Source: Desulfarculus sp.
GTDB lineage: Bacteria > Desulfobacterota > Desulfarculia > Desulfarculales > Desulfarculaceae
Assembly: GCA_020216805.1 (NCBI GenBank)
Contig: JAIWNN010000131.1
Span: 1-19,250, forward strand
DNA length: 19,250 nt
Reading direction: 5' to 3'
Numbering within the stretch: position 1 is the first letter of the stretch; the number at the start of each line of letters is the position of its first letter. Of the stretch, positions 1 through 7,010 are shown one piece after another. Below the pieces are notes generated by a model that did no database searches, was not told the DNA's origin, and worked only from the letters and a program-made list of their open reading frames with translations. The position numbers were made by a program, and so were the translations under genes.

Positions 1-1
1 A

Positions 2-970
2 GACCTGAGTGCCCGGGAGCTGCTGGCCTGGCTGGGCCCCCCGGCCCTGGCCGCCCTGGCCCGGGCCGGCCTGGACCCCCCGCCCGCCCGCCTGACCCCG
101 GAGCAGGTGCGCCAGGTCCTGGCCGACCTGGGCCACGCCTACGCCCCCCGGGTGGTGATCTTCAGCAACCTCAAGGGCGGGGTGGGCAAGACCACCTCGG
201 CCCTGCACCTGGCCGCCCGCGCCGCTCAGTTGGGCCACCGGGTCTGCCTGCTGGACCTGGACTCCCAGGCCTCGGCCTCGGTGGCCTGCGACGCCCTGCC
301 CGGCGAGGACGAGCCCATCTTCTACGACATCTGGCAGAAGCCAGGGGACTACCTGCCCGGGGCCCTGCGCCAGGTGGCCCCCCACCTCAGCCTGTTGCCC
401 TCGGCCCTGGAGAACGGCCTGCTGGAGACCGCCCTGGCCCACCCCAGCGCCCAGAAGAAGGCGGTGGCCGGGGTGGCGGCGACCCTGTTCAGGCTGGGCT
501 TCGACCTGGTGGTCTGCGACTGCCCCCCCAGCCTGGGCACGGCGGTGATCAGCGCGGTCTGCGCCGCCGACCTGGTGGTGATCCCCCTGTCGGCCGACGC
601 CTTCTCCTTCAAGGGCCTGGAGCTGACCCTGGGGGAGATCATCGGCATCCGCGAGACCTTCGGCCTGCCCGCGCCTGCGGTGCGGGTGGTGCTGACCCGG
701 CTGGACGCCCGCCTTAAGCTCAGCGCCGAGGCCGTCCGCCGGCTGCGGTCCGAGCACGGCGGGCTGCTCTGCCCGGTGGCGGTGCGCACCAGCAGCCAGT
801 TCGCCCAGGTTCTGGAGGAGCGCCGGACGGTTTTTTGCGCCGACCGTCAGACCCCGGCCCGGGCCGATTACGCCACCCTGACCACTTATCTATTGGGTCT
901 GGACGGTCTGGCCGGCCGGGCCCGCGCCAAGGAGGCCGCCCATGGCCCGCAAACCGCCGCCCGAGCCTGA
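2..970 (+). CDS. ParA/Soj-family P-loop ATPase, 5' end cut by window edge
   Basis: The frame is open to the first base of the window, so the gene probably starts upstream; the first internal start is a GTG at 107. Seen from that GTG, the deviant Walker A motif KGGVGKTT (residues 23-30) carries the signature lysine, LLDLDSQASAS follows as the A' motif and VVCDCPPSLG as the Walker B region, the usual order in ParA/MinD ATPases. The 35 codons before the GTG read like real protein and include LTPEQVRQVLADLG, which resembles the short helical DNA-binding segment in front of many chromosomal ParA proteins. The C-terminal TSSQFAQVLEERRTVF is also typical of the family. Family members dimerise on ATP and move or position DNA or protein cargo. 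No parB is visible; the partner in this window is the overlapping DUF697 gene. Family call is firm; cargo is unknown. Confidence 0.88.
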   Translation, partial: DLSARELLAWLGPPALAALARAGLDPPPARLTPEQVRQVLADLGHAYAPRVVIFSNLKGGVGKTTSALHLAARAAQLGHRVCLLDLDSQASASVACDALPGEDEPIFYDIWQKPGDYLPGALRQVAPHLSLLPSALENGLLETALAHPSAQKKAVAGVAATLFRLGFDLVVCDCPPSLGTAVISAVCAADLVVIPLSADAFSFKGLELTLGEIIGIRETFGLPAPAVRVVLTRLDARLKLSAEAVRRLRSEHGGLLCPVAVRTSSQFAQVLEERRTVFCADRQTPARADYATLTTYLLGLDGLAGRARAKEAAHGPQTAARA

Positions 971-1604
971 ACCCCAGGCCCCGCCCAAGGTCAGCCGCGC
1001 CCGCCGCCGGGTCTACCAGACCCCGTCCGAGCCCCAACCGCTGCCCGAAACCGAGCCCGCCAGCTCCTACCCCCCGGCCCCGGAGCCGGTGGTGTTGGAA
1101 GGCGAGGTGCTGGAGGCCGCGACGCCGATGGTGGGGCCAAAAGCCGAGCCGGGGAGCATGCCCCGGGAGGAGATCCCCCACCGGGAGGAGGCCGAGCGCC
1201 TGATCCGGCGCTACGCCTACTGGACCGCCGGGGTGGGCCTGGTGCCGCTGCCCTTGCTGGACATGGCCGCCCTGGCCGGGTTGCAACTGGCCATGCTCAA
1301 GGACCTGGCCCAGCTCTACCAGGTGGGCTTTTCGCCCTGGCGGGCGCGGGCCATCGTCACCGCCCTGGCCGGGGGGGTGATTCCGGTCTCGGCCGCCAGC
1401 GGCGTTCTGGGCACCCTGGCCCGCATGGTGCCCATCGTGGGCACGGCGGCCGGGGTGCTGACCCTGCCGGCCCTGGCCAGCGGCTCCACCGTGGCCCTGG
1501 GCAAGATCTGCGCCTTGCACTTCGCCCTGGGACGCGACATCTTCAGCCTCGACCCCCGCCAGTTGGCCAGACAGGTCCGCCAGGAGATGGCCGATCCGGC
1601 CTGA
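942..1604 (+). CDS. DUF697 (YcjF-like) membrane protein
   Basis: A 220-residue protein whose ATG overlaps the parA-like gene by 29 bases. The ribosome binding site AAGGAGG (929-935) lies 6 bases before the ATG, so the two genes are probably translated together. Residues 1 to about 75 are a Pro/Glu-rich, low-complexity cytoplasmic tail. From about residue 85 there is RLIRRYAYWTAGVGLVPLPL, then a Gly/Ala-rich hydrophobic hairpin region up to about 195, the look of the DUF697 domain found in YcjF and in membrane proteins linked to small GTPases. Function is not established for the family; it probably sits in the inner membrane. The pairing with a ParA-type ATPase suggests a membrane anchor or partner for that ATPase, which is inference. 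Domain call is by pattern recognition. Confidence 0.75.
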   Translation: MARKPPPEPEPQAPPKVSRARRRVYQTPSEPQPLPETEPASSYPPAPEPVVLEGEVLEAATPMVGPKAEPGSMPREEIPHREEAERLIRRYAYWTAGVGLVPLPLLDMAALAGLQLAMLKDLAQLYQVGFSPWRARAIVTALAGGVIPVSAASGVLGTLARMVPIVGTAAGVLTLPALASGSTVALGKICALHFALGRDIFSLDPRQLARQVRQEMADPA

Positions 1605-1701
1605 GGCCCCCGCCCCCCGCCCTGTCTCGGCCGGGAGCCAGCGACCCGTCTTTGGGCGCCGTCGGCCCCCGCCGGCCTGGCCATCCTGGATCGCGTCGGC
1701 C

Positions 1702-2841
1702 TCAGGCGGCCAGGAGGCGGGCCGCCTCGGTCACGGCCGCGATCACCCGCTCCACCTCCTCGTCGCGCAGGCCGGGATAGAAGGGCAGGCTCAGGGTGCG
1801 CTGGCCGATGGACTCGGCCACCGGGAAGTCGCCGGGTTGGAAGCCGAAGCGTTGGCGGTAGTAGGACAGCAGGTGGATGGCGCGGTAGTTGACCGCCACC
1901 CCGATGCCCCGGCCCTGGAGCGCGGCCAGGAATTCGTCGCGCCGGGGAACCCAGATGGTGAAGAGATGGCGGGCGTGGCGGCAGCCCTGGGGGGCCCGGG
2001 GGAAATCCACCCCGGGCAAGGCGGCGAAGGCCCGCTCATAGCGCTGGGCGATGGCCTCGCGCCGGGCCAGGTTGGCCTCCAGGCGGGGGATCTGGCTCAA
2101 AAGCAGGCTGGCGTTGATGTCGCTGAGGTTGGCCTTCCGGCCCAGCTCCACCATGTCCCAGTGGTGGTAGGGCCCATGATAGCGGTCGGCGGCCCCCCGG
2201 CTCATGCCGTGCATGCGCAGCACCCGCAGGCGCTCGGCCAGGGCCGGGTCGTGCACCGCCACCGCCCCGCCCTCGCCGCAGGTCAGGTTCTTGGTGGCGT
2301 AGAAGCTGTAGCAGGCGGCCTGGGCCAGGTCGGCCGAGCCCAGGCCGTCGCGCCGGGCCTCCAAGGCGTGGGCGCAGTCGGAGACCAGCCATAAACCGTG
2401 GCGGTCGGCGATGGCGCGCAGGGCCTTGAGGTCGCAAAGCACGCCGTAGAGGTGGACCGGCAGGATGGCCTTGGTGCGCTCGGTGATGGCCGCCTCCACC
2501 AGGGCCGGGTCCAGGTTGCCCGAGACGGGGTCCACGTCCACGAACACCGGGGTGGCGCCGGTGTAGAGCACGGCGTTGGCGGTGGCGATGAAGGTCATGG
2601 GGGTGGTGATGACCTCGTGGCCGGGGCCGACCCCCAGGGCCAACAGCGCCAGCTCCAGGGCGGCGGTGCAGGTGGCCACCGTCACCACCTCCGGGACCGC
2701 CAGGTATTGGGCCAGGGCCTTCTCGGCCCGGGCGCAGGCCGGACCGGTGGTCAGGAACAGGGAGCGCAGGGTGGCCAGGCAGGCCTCCATCTCCTCCTGC
2801 TCCAATCCGTGCCGGTAAAACTCCACCTTGGGCTGGTTCAT
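1702..2841 (-). CDS. DegT/DnrJ/EryC1/StrS (ArnB-like) PLP-dependent sugar aminotransferase
   Basis: 379 residues, the normal size for the family. Motifs in order: ATCTAALELALLALG (56-70) for phosphate binding, PMTFIATANAV (81-91), VDVDP (101-105), LPVHLYG (127-133), the PLP-pairing aspartate in VSDCAHALEA (D155), the Schiff-base lysine in SFYATKNLTCGEGG (K184), and KANLSDINASLLLSQI near 239-254, as in ArnB-type enzymes. These enzymes transfer an amino group from glutamate to a nucleotide-linked keto-sugar for LPS, O-antigen or glycan synthesis, in the cytosol. A GGAG lies just upstream of the ATG, and a strong promoter precedes the gene. It stands alone, without other sugar-nucleotide genes in view, so the substrate cannot be given. 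Confidence 0.92.
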   Translation of the reverse strand: MNQPKVEFYRHGLEQEEMEACLATLRSLFLTTGPACARAEKALAQYLAVPEVVTVATCTAALELALLALGVGPGHEVITTPMTFIATANAVLYTGATPVFVDVDPVSGNLDPALVEAAITERTKAILPVHLYGVLCDLKALRAIADRHGLWLVSDCAHALEARRDGLGSADLAQAACYSFYATKNLTCGEGGAVAVHDPALAERLRVLRMHGMSRGAADRYHGPYHHWDMVELGRKANLSDINASLLLSQIPRLEANLARREAIAQRYERAFAALPGVDFPRAPQGCRHARHLFTIWVPRRDEFLAALQGRGIGVAVNYRAIHLLSYYRQRFGFQPGDFPVAESIGQRTLSLPFYPGLRDEEVERVIAAVTEAARLLAA

Positions 2842-2907
2842 GTCCGCTCCGGTATGGGGGCGCGGCGCGAGGGCCGGGATCGGCCATGGCGCGAGCCGCC
2901 GCCAGGA

Positions 2908-2936
2908 ATCATAGTCGGGACGAGGGGCGGCGTCAA
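2908..2936 (-). promoter_or_regulatory. sigma70-type promoter for the aminotransferase gene
   Basis: On the minus strand, -35 TTGACG (2936 to 2931), a 17-base spacer and -10 TATGAT (2913 to 2908). The -35 overlaps the TGA stop of the upstream kinase gene. The predicted start near 2901 gives a leader of about 60 bases before the ATG at 2841. It allows the aminotransferase to be expressed independently of the kinase. Confidence 0.65.
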
Positions 2937-4132
2937 AGCGGGGGGGCGGTCCCGGCGGGCGCGGTCGCGGGGGGCAGCAGCAGGCGGAAGCTGGTGCCGT
3001 GGCCAGGCAGGCTCTCCACCTCGATTTTGCCCTCCTGCTCGTCCAGCGCCCGCTTGGCGATGGCCAGGTTCATGCCCACCCCGTTGGCCTTGGTGGAAAA
3101 GAAGGGGTCGAAGATGAAGGGCAGGTCGTCGGGCCGGATGCCCCGGCCGCTGTCGGCCACCCGCAGCCAGACCCAGGGGGGGTCGTCAGAACGGCCCAGG
3201 TCCAGGGTCAGGCGTCCGCCCTGGGGCATGGCCTCCAGGGCGTTGTCGATGATCACCCGCAGGGCGCGGCTCAGGAGCTTGGGGTCGCCGCGGGCCCAGA
3301 CCGACGGGGGTGATGCCTCCGCCCCCGGCGCGGTGGGACGGACCAGGCTCACCCCCAGGGACTGGCAGCGGGGTTCGTAGTCCTGGACGATGGCCTCCAG
3401 CCAGGGCCCCAGGTCCAGGTCCACCGGGTGGGGGGCGGGCAGGTTGGAGTAGTCGTGCACCTGGGCCACGATCGTCTCCAGACGACGGCTGCCCTCCAGG
3501 ATGCGTTGGTAGTAGCGGCAGTCGGGGCTGTCGGCCGGGCAGCGGGAGAGCAGGCGTTGGGTCAGCCCCCCGATGCTCATCACCGGGTTGCGGATCTCGT
3601 GGGCCACCGCCCGGGCCAGTCGGTCCAGGCCCTCCAGCTTCTCCTGGTAGAGCCGGCGGGTGCGCTCCATCAGCTCCTGCTCGCGCCGGTGCAGGTCGGT
3701 CAGTTCGCTGATGTCCTTGAACACCACCAGCATGCCCCGCATGGGGCGGGAGTCGAGCTCGGGACCGGTCAGCAGGTTGGTGGTCACGATCAGTTCGCGG
3801 GGGCGGCCCCGGGGCGGATAGTAGGTGACCTGCTGGTTGTAGTGACAGACCTGGTTCTGGATCACGTCCACCACCACGTCGTTGAAGCGGTCGTTCTCGG
3901 GCTGGCCGAAGAACAGCTCGGCCCAGCCCTTGCCCACCATCTCCGCCTGGGACAGGCCCAGGATGTTCGCCAGGGCGGGGTTGGTCAAGGTGATGGAGCC
4001 CTCGCGGTTGATGACCATCACCCCGTCGCTCATGGCGTTGACGATGTTGCGAAACACCTCCAGGGCGGCCTTGGAGGCCAGGAAGATCCCGTCCCGGCTG
4101 GGTTGCTTGTTGAGGCGGAAGCGGGATCGCAC
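2933..4132 (-). CDS. PAS-domain sensor histidine kinase
   Basis: A cytoplasmic-looking two-component kinase with no membrane segment. From the GTG at 4132 (399 residues): a PAS domain at about 24-145 (NAMSDGVMVINREG, ending in a VVFKDISEL-like strand), a short coiled linker, the dimerisation box LDRLARAVAHEIRNP with phosphorylated H178, then an ATPase domain with N box IIDNALEAM, G1 DSGRGI, F box FIFDPFFSTK and a G2 segment VGMNLAIAK. The longest frame begins with ATG at 4192, but a TATAAT sits inside its codons 3-4, and the GTG has GGAG 6 bases upstream, so I prefer the GTG. The catalytic core closely resembles that of the symporter-kinase at 11958-14762. No response regulator is adjacent. 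Kinase call is firm; signal and partner are unknown. Confidence 0.9.
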   Translation of the reverse strand: MRSRFRLNKQPSRDGIFLASKAALEVFRNIVNAMSDGVMVINREGSITLTNPALANILGLSQAEMVGKGWAELFFGQPENDRFNDVVVDVIQNQVCHYNQQVTYYPPRGRPRELIVTTNLLTGPELDSRPMRGMLVVFKDISELTDLHRREQELMERTRRLYQEKLEGLDRLARAVAHEIRNPVMSIGGLTQRLLSRCPADSPDCRYYQRILEGSRRLETIVAQVHDYSNLPAPHPVDLDLGPWLEAIVQDYEPRCQSLGVSLVRPTAPGAEASPPSVWARGDPKLLSRALRVIIDNALEAMPQGGRLTLDLGRSDDPPWVWLRVADSGRGIRPDDLPFIFDPFFSTKANGVGMNLAIAKRALDEQEGKIEVESLPGHGTSFRLLLPPATAPAGTAPPL

Positions 4133-4180
4133 ATCGAACTCCGGCGGCTGGCAGGGTCGGTGGATGGCGCGGATGGATAG

Positions 4181-4186
4181 ATTATA
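4181..4186 (-). promoter_or_regulatory. -10 box (TATAAT) for the PAS kinase
   Basis: Perfect TATAAT on the minus strand, about 50 bases before the GTG start at 4132. No good -35 stands at 16-18 bases, so this is a partial promoter call. It also argues against the ATG at 4192 as the start. Confidence 0.4.
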
Positions 4187-4251
4187 GCCCATGCCGCCGA
4201 TCCCGGCCCGGGCAATCCCGGCCCAGACCGGCGTCCGCGGGTTGGTTCATC

Positions 4252-4280
4252 TTGCCCCAACCCGCGGCCTATGCTAGATT
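4252..4280 (+). promoter_or_regulatory. putative promoter of rlmE, nearly leaderless
   Basis: TTGCCC (4252-4257), a 17-base spacer and TAGATT (4275-4280). An overlapping alternative is TTCATC (4246-4251) with TATGCT (4270-4275). Either places the transcript start within about 10 bases of the ATG at 4290, and no Shine-Dalgarno sequence is visible. Confidence 0.4.
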
Positions 4281-4289
4281 TTGGCCACC

Positions 4290-4895
4290 ATGACCCGCCC
4301 CGGCCAACTGGACGCCCGCTACCGCAGGGCCAAGCAAGAAGGCTTCGCCGCCCGTTCGGTGTACAAGCTCCAGGAAATGGACGGGCGCTATCAGTTGTTC
4401 CGGCCCGGTCTGCGGGTGCTGGACCTGGGCGCCCACCCCGGCTCCTGGTCCCAGTTCGCCTGCCAGCGGGTGGGGCGTGGCGGTTTGGTCTTGGGGGTGG
4501 ATCTGCGGGAGCCGGGGGTGGCCTTGGGAGCCAACGGCCGCTGGCTGGTGGCGGACCTGATGACGCTGACCGCCGAGCAGTTGCGCGCCCAGGCCCCGGC
4601 CTTCGACCTGGTCCTCAGCGACGCCGCCCCGCGCACCACCGGCGTGGCCCACGCCGACGCGGCGGCCAGCCTGGAGCTGACCCAGCGGGCCCTGGACCTG
4701 GCCCGGGAGCTGCTCACGCCCGGGGGCTCGTTCCTGGCCAAGGTCTATTTCGGACCCGGGGTGGAGGATCTGATCCGCCAGGTGAAGGCCGCCTTCAGCC
4801 TGGGCAAGGCCCACAAGCCCGAGGCCAGCCGCGCCGCCAGCCGGGAGATCTACCTCCTGGGCCGGGGGCTCAAGAGGCGGCCCACGAAGATTTGA
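4290..4895 (+). CDS. rlmE: 23S rRNA 2'-O-ribose methyltransferase RlmE (FtsJ/RrmJ)
   Basis: 201 residues from the ATG, close to the E. coli enzyme. RlmE methylates the 2'-OH of U2552 in the A loop of 23S rRNA using S-adenosylmethionine, late in 50S assembly. The SAM pocket is [13 protein letters not shown] (43-55), usually written VDLGAAPGGWSQ, so a His and a Ser replace common Ala and Gly. The K-D-K-E catalytic set is complete: K26 in RSVYKL, D111 in LSDAAP, K151 in FLAKVYFG and E186 in SREIYLL. The in-frame TTG at 4281 is rejected as start because it falls at or before the likely transcription start. The gene is divergent from the PAS kinase and followed after 34 bases by the yebC-like gene. 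Confidence 0.93.
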   Translation: MTRPGQLDARYRRAKQEGFAARSVYKLQEMDGRYQLFRPGLRVLDLGAHPGSWSQFACQRVGRGGLVLGVDLREPGVALGANGRWLVADLMTLTAEQLRAQAPAFDLVLSDAAPRTTGVAHADAAASLELTQRALDLARELLTPGGSFLAKVYFGPGVEDLIRQVKAAFSLGKAHKPEASRAASREIYLLGRGLKRRPTKI

Positions 4896-4929
4896 AGTAA
4901 ATATTCACTCCTATCGCGGGGATGTAGCA

Positions 4930-5682
4930 ATGTCCGGCCATTCCAAGTGGAGCACCATCAAGCGCAAGAAAGGCGCGGCCGACGCCAAGCGCGGCCAGAT
5001 CTTCACCCGTCTGATCCGTGAGATCGTGGTGGCGGCCAAGGCCGGCGGCGGCGATCCCGACGGCAACCCGCGCCTGCGCACCGCCATCGAGGCGGCCAAG
5101 GCCCAGAACATGCCCAAGGACAACATCGAGCGGGCCATCAAGAAGGGCACCGGCGAGCTCGAGGGCGTCAACTACGAGGAGATCCTCTACGAAGGCTACG
5201 GCCCCGGCGGGGTGGCCTTTCTGATCGAGGTGCTCACCGACAACAAGAACCGGGCCGCGGCCGACGTGCGCCACATCCTCAACAAGCGCGGCGGGGCCCT
5301 GGCCAAGGCCGGCGCGGTGGCCTACCAGTTCGAGTCCAAGGGCGTCTTCACCTTCGACAAGGCGGCGGTGGAGGAGGACCAGCTGATGGAGGTGGCCTTG
5401 GAGGCCGGGGCCGAGGATGTCAAGGACGAGGGCGACAGCTTCGAGGTGCATTGCGCCCCGGCCGACTTCTACGCCGTGAGCCAGGCCCTGGAGAAGGCCG
5501 GCCTGACCCCGGCCGAGGCCAAGCTGACCAAGCTGCCGGTGAACACGGTGGAGATCAAGGAGGCCAAGGAGGCCGGCCAGGTGCTGGCCCTGATGGAGGC
5601 CCTGGACGAGTGCGACGACGTGCAGGCGGTTTACGCCAACTTCGACATCGACGACGACGTCCTGGCCCAGCTGGACAGCTAG
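4930..5682 (+). CDS. yebC: YebC/PmpR/TACO1-family protein
   Basis: 250 residues, the family's standard length, opening with the hallmark [39 protein letters not shown] and the acidic C-terminal half ([41 protein letters not shown]) follow as in the family. Members have been described both as DNA-binding regulators (PmpR) and, more recently, as translation factors that help ribosomes through difficult sequences such as proline runs. Placement directly before ruvC is a widely conserved gene order. The ribosome binding site is weak (GGGGAT). A terminator follows the stop. Confidence 0.95.
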   Translation: MSGHSKWSTIKRKKGAADAKRGQIFTRLIREIVVAAKAGGGDPDGNPRLRTAIEAAKAQNMPKDNIERAIKKGTGELEGVNYEEILYEGYGPGGVAFLIEVLTDNKNRAAADVRHILNKRGGALAKAGAVAYQFESKGVFTFDKAAVEEDQLMEVALEAGAEDVKDEGDSFEVHCAPADFYAVSQALEKAGLTPAEAKLTKLPVNTVEIKEAKEAGQVLALMEALDECDDVQAVYANFDIDDDVLAQLDS

Positions 5683-5692
5683 CCCTTGAGGG

Positions 5693-5726
5693 TCAAGGTC
5701 ACAGCCAAAGACCTTGAGGCCTTTTT
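5693..5726 (+). terminator. rho-independent terminator after yebC, attenuator-like
   Basis: Stem TCAAGGTC (5693-5700) with GACCTTGA (5710-5717), 9-base loop, then GGCC and five T (5722-5726). The upstream copy CCTTGA (5684-5689) can pair with the same TCAAGG (5693-5698) and would break the terminator stem. Confidence 0.7.
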
Positions 5727-5829
5727 AGGAGGGGGTGGGGGCGAGCCCTTGGGGGGCGCCAAAAAAAGATCCCCCGCGCTTTCCTCCCCCCTCCCCCCTT
5801 CCTCCCCTTCCGCCGACTTCGCCGCGCGG
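5727..5829 (+). other. structured G-run / C-run leader before ruvC
   Basis: A purine tract with G-runs at 5731-5735, 5737-5741 and 5751-5756 is followed by A7 (5761-5767) and a C/T-only tract (5779-5811). The two tracts are largely complementary, so a long hairpin is possible. The frame stays open across it, but its CCT- and CTT-containing codons are unlike the neighbours, so I read it as non-coding. Confidence 0.4.
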
Positions 5830-6327
5830 GTGCTGGGCCTGGATCCGGGCTCGCTGCGCACCGGCTGGGGGGTGGTGGAGTCCCTGGCCGGCGGCCGGCT
5901 GCGCCTGGTGGCCGGCGGCACCATCAAGAGCCCCGGCCGCCAGTCCATGGCCGAGCGCCTGTTGGCCATCCATGAGCAGCTCCACCAGGTGATCGCGCGC
6001 CACCAGCCGGGCGAGATGGCGGTGGAGGGGGTCTTCGCCGCCCTGAACGCCCGCACCGCCATCGTCCTGGGCCAGGCCCGGGGGGCGGCGATCCTGGCCG
6101 GGGCGGTGGCCGGGCTGGCGGTCTATGAATACCCTCCGGCCAGCGTCAAGAAGGCCCTGGTGGGGACCGGCCGGGCCGACAAGCACCAGGTGCGGGCCAT
6201 GGTGGAGGCCCTGCTCCGGCAGTCCCTGCCCCCGCCGTCCGAATTCTCCCTGGACGCCAGCGACGCCCTGGCCATCGCCGTCTGCCACCTGCACTCGCGC
6301 GGTCTGCGCGGAAAGGGTCTGCGATGA
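5830..6327 (+). CDS. ruvC: Holliday junction endonuclease RuvC
   Basis: RuvC cuts Holliday junctions symmetrically, working with RuvAB, and has an RNase H fold with four acidic metal ligands. All four are present when counted from the GTG at 5830: D5 in LGLDPGS, E66 in AVEGVF, and D142 and D145 in LDASDALA. NARTAIVLGQARGA and YPPASVKKALVGTGRADKHQV are also family motifs. The start is the weak point. The GTG gives 165 residues and the correct first strand but has no Shine-Dalgarno sequence. TTG codons at 5749 and 5686 would add a Pro/Ser-rich tail, and the 5686 one lies in the terminator. The stop overlaps ruvA by four bases (ATGA), so the two are translationally coupled. Confidence 0.92.
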   Translation: MLGLDPGSLRTGWGVVESLAGGRLRLVAGGTIKSPGRQSMAERLLAIHEQLHQVIARHQPGEMAVEGVFAALNARTAIVLGQARGAAILAGAVAGLAVYEYPPASVKKALVGTGRADKHQVRAMVEALLRQSLPPPSEFSLDASDALAIAVCHLHSRGLRGKGLR

Positions 6328-6926
6328 TCGCCCGCCTGCGGGGGACCCTGCTGGAGCGCCGCCCGGACCAGGCCATCCTGGAGGTGGGCGGGGTGGGCTA
6401 CCGGGTCTTCATCAGTCTCAACACCTTCTACGAGCTGCCGGAGCCGGGCCGAGAGCTGACCCTTTTGATCCACACCAACGTCCGCGAGGACGCCATCCAC
6501 CTCTACGGCTTTTTGAGGGCCGCCGAGCGCGAGGCCTTCCAGGCCTTGATCGGCATCAGTGGGGTGGGGCCCAAGCTGGCCCTGGCCATCCTCTCCGGTC
6601 TGAGCGTGGACGACCTTTGGCTGGCGGTGCGCTCCCGCGACGCGGCCCGGCTGACCAAGGCCCCGGGAGTGGGCAAGAAGACCGCCGGCCGCCTGATCGT
6701 GGAGCTGGAGGGCAAGCTCCCCGCGGCCGACCCCGCCGCCCCGGCTCCGGCCGGCCTGGCCCCGGCCGGGTCCGACGCGGTCAGCGCCCTGGTCAACCTG
6801 GGCTATCCCGAGCCGGCGGCCAGCAAGGCGGTGGCCGCCGCCCTCCAGGAGTTGGGGCCGGAGGCCAACCTGGAGGCCGCCCTGCGCCGGGCCCTGCGGC
6901 TGTTGTCCAAAAACCTTGCCGGTTGA
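6324..6926 (+). CDS. ruvA: Holliday junction branch-migration protein RuvA
   Basis: 200 residues, standard length. RuvA binds the four-way junction as a tetramer and loads the RuvB motor. Domain I is an OB fold (MIARLRGTLLERRPDQAI, VGGVGYRVFIS). Domain II has two helix-hairpin-helix motifs, LIGISGVGPKLALAI (about 73-87) and APGVGKKTAGRLIVELEG. A flexible Ala/Pro linker leads to the UBA-like domain III (DAVSALVNLGYPEPAASKAV), which contacts RuvB. The ATG is embedded in the ruvC stop. A strong terminator follows, and ruvB is not adjacent, unlike the common ruvAB arrangement. Confidence 0.96.
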   Translation: MIARLRGTLLERRPDQAILEVGGVGYRVFISLNTFYELPEPGRELTLLIHTNVREDAIHLYGFLRAAEREAFQALIGISGVGPKLALAILSGLSVDDLWLAVRSRDAARLTKAPGVGKKTAGRLIVELEGKLPAADPAAPAPAGLAPAGSDAVSALVNLGYPEPAASKAVAAALQELGPEANLEAALRRALRLLSKNLAG

Positions 6927-6954
6927 TCCACGGCCTGGCCTAATATGACCTAGG

Positions 6955-6980
6955 GGCGCGAAAACGGTTCGCGCCTTTTT
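6955..6980 (+). terminator. rho-independent terminator after ruvCA
   Basis: Perfect 8-bp stem GGCGCGAA (6955-6962) with TTCGCGCC (6968-6975), loop AACGG, then five T (6976-6980). It ends the ruvCA unit before the AsmA-like gene. Confidence 0.88.
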
Positions 6981-7010
6981 GGTTCGCTGTGTGCGGCGCG
7001 GAGGACGAGC

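Noticed and set aside
1605..1701. Possible terminator between the convergent DUF697 and aminotransferase genes
   Set aside because: GC-rich with partial dyads but no clean stem and T-run.
6941..6946. TAATAT as promoter for the AsmA-like gene
   Set aside because: It lies before the ruvA terminator and has no -35 at 16-18 bases.
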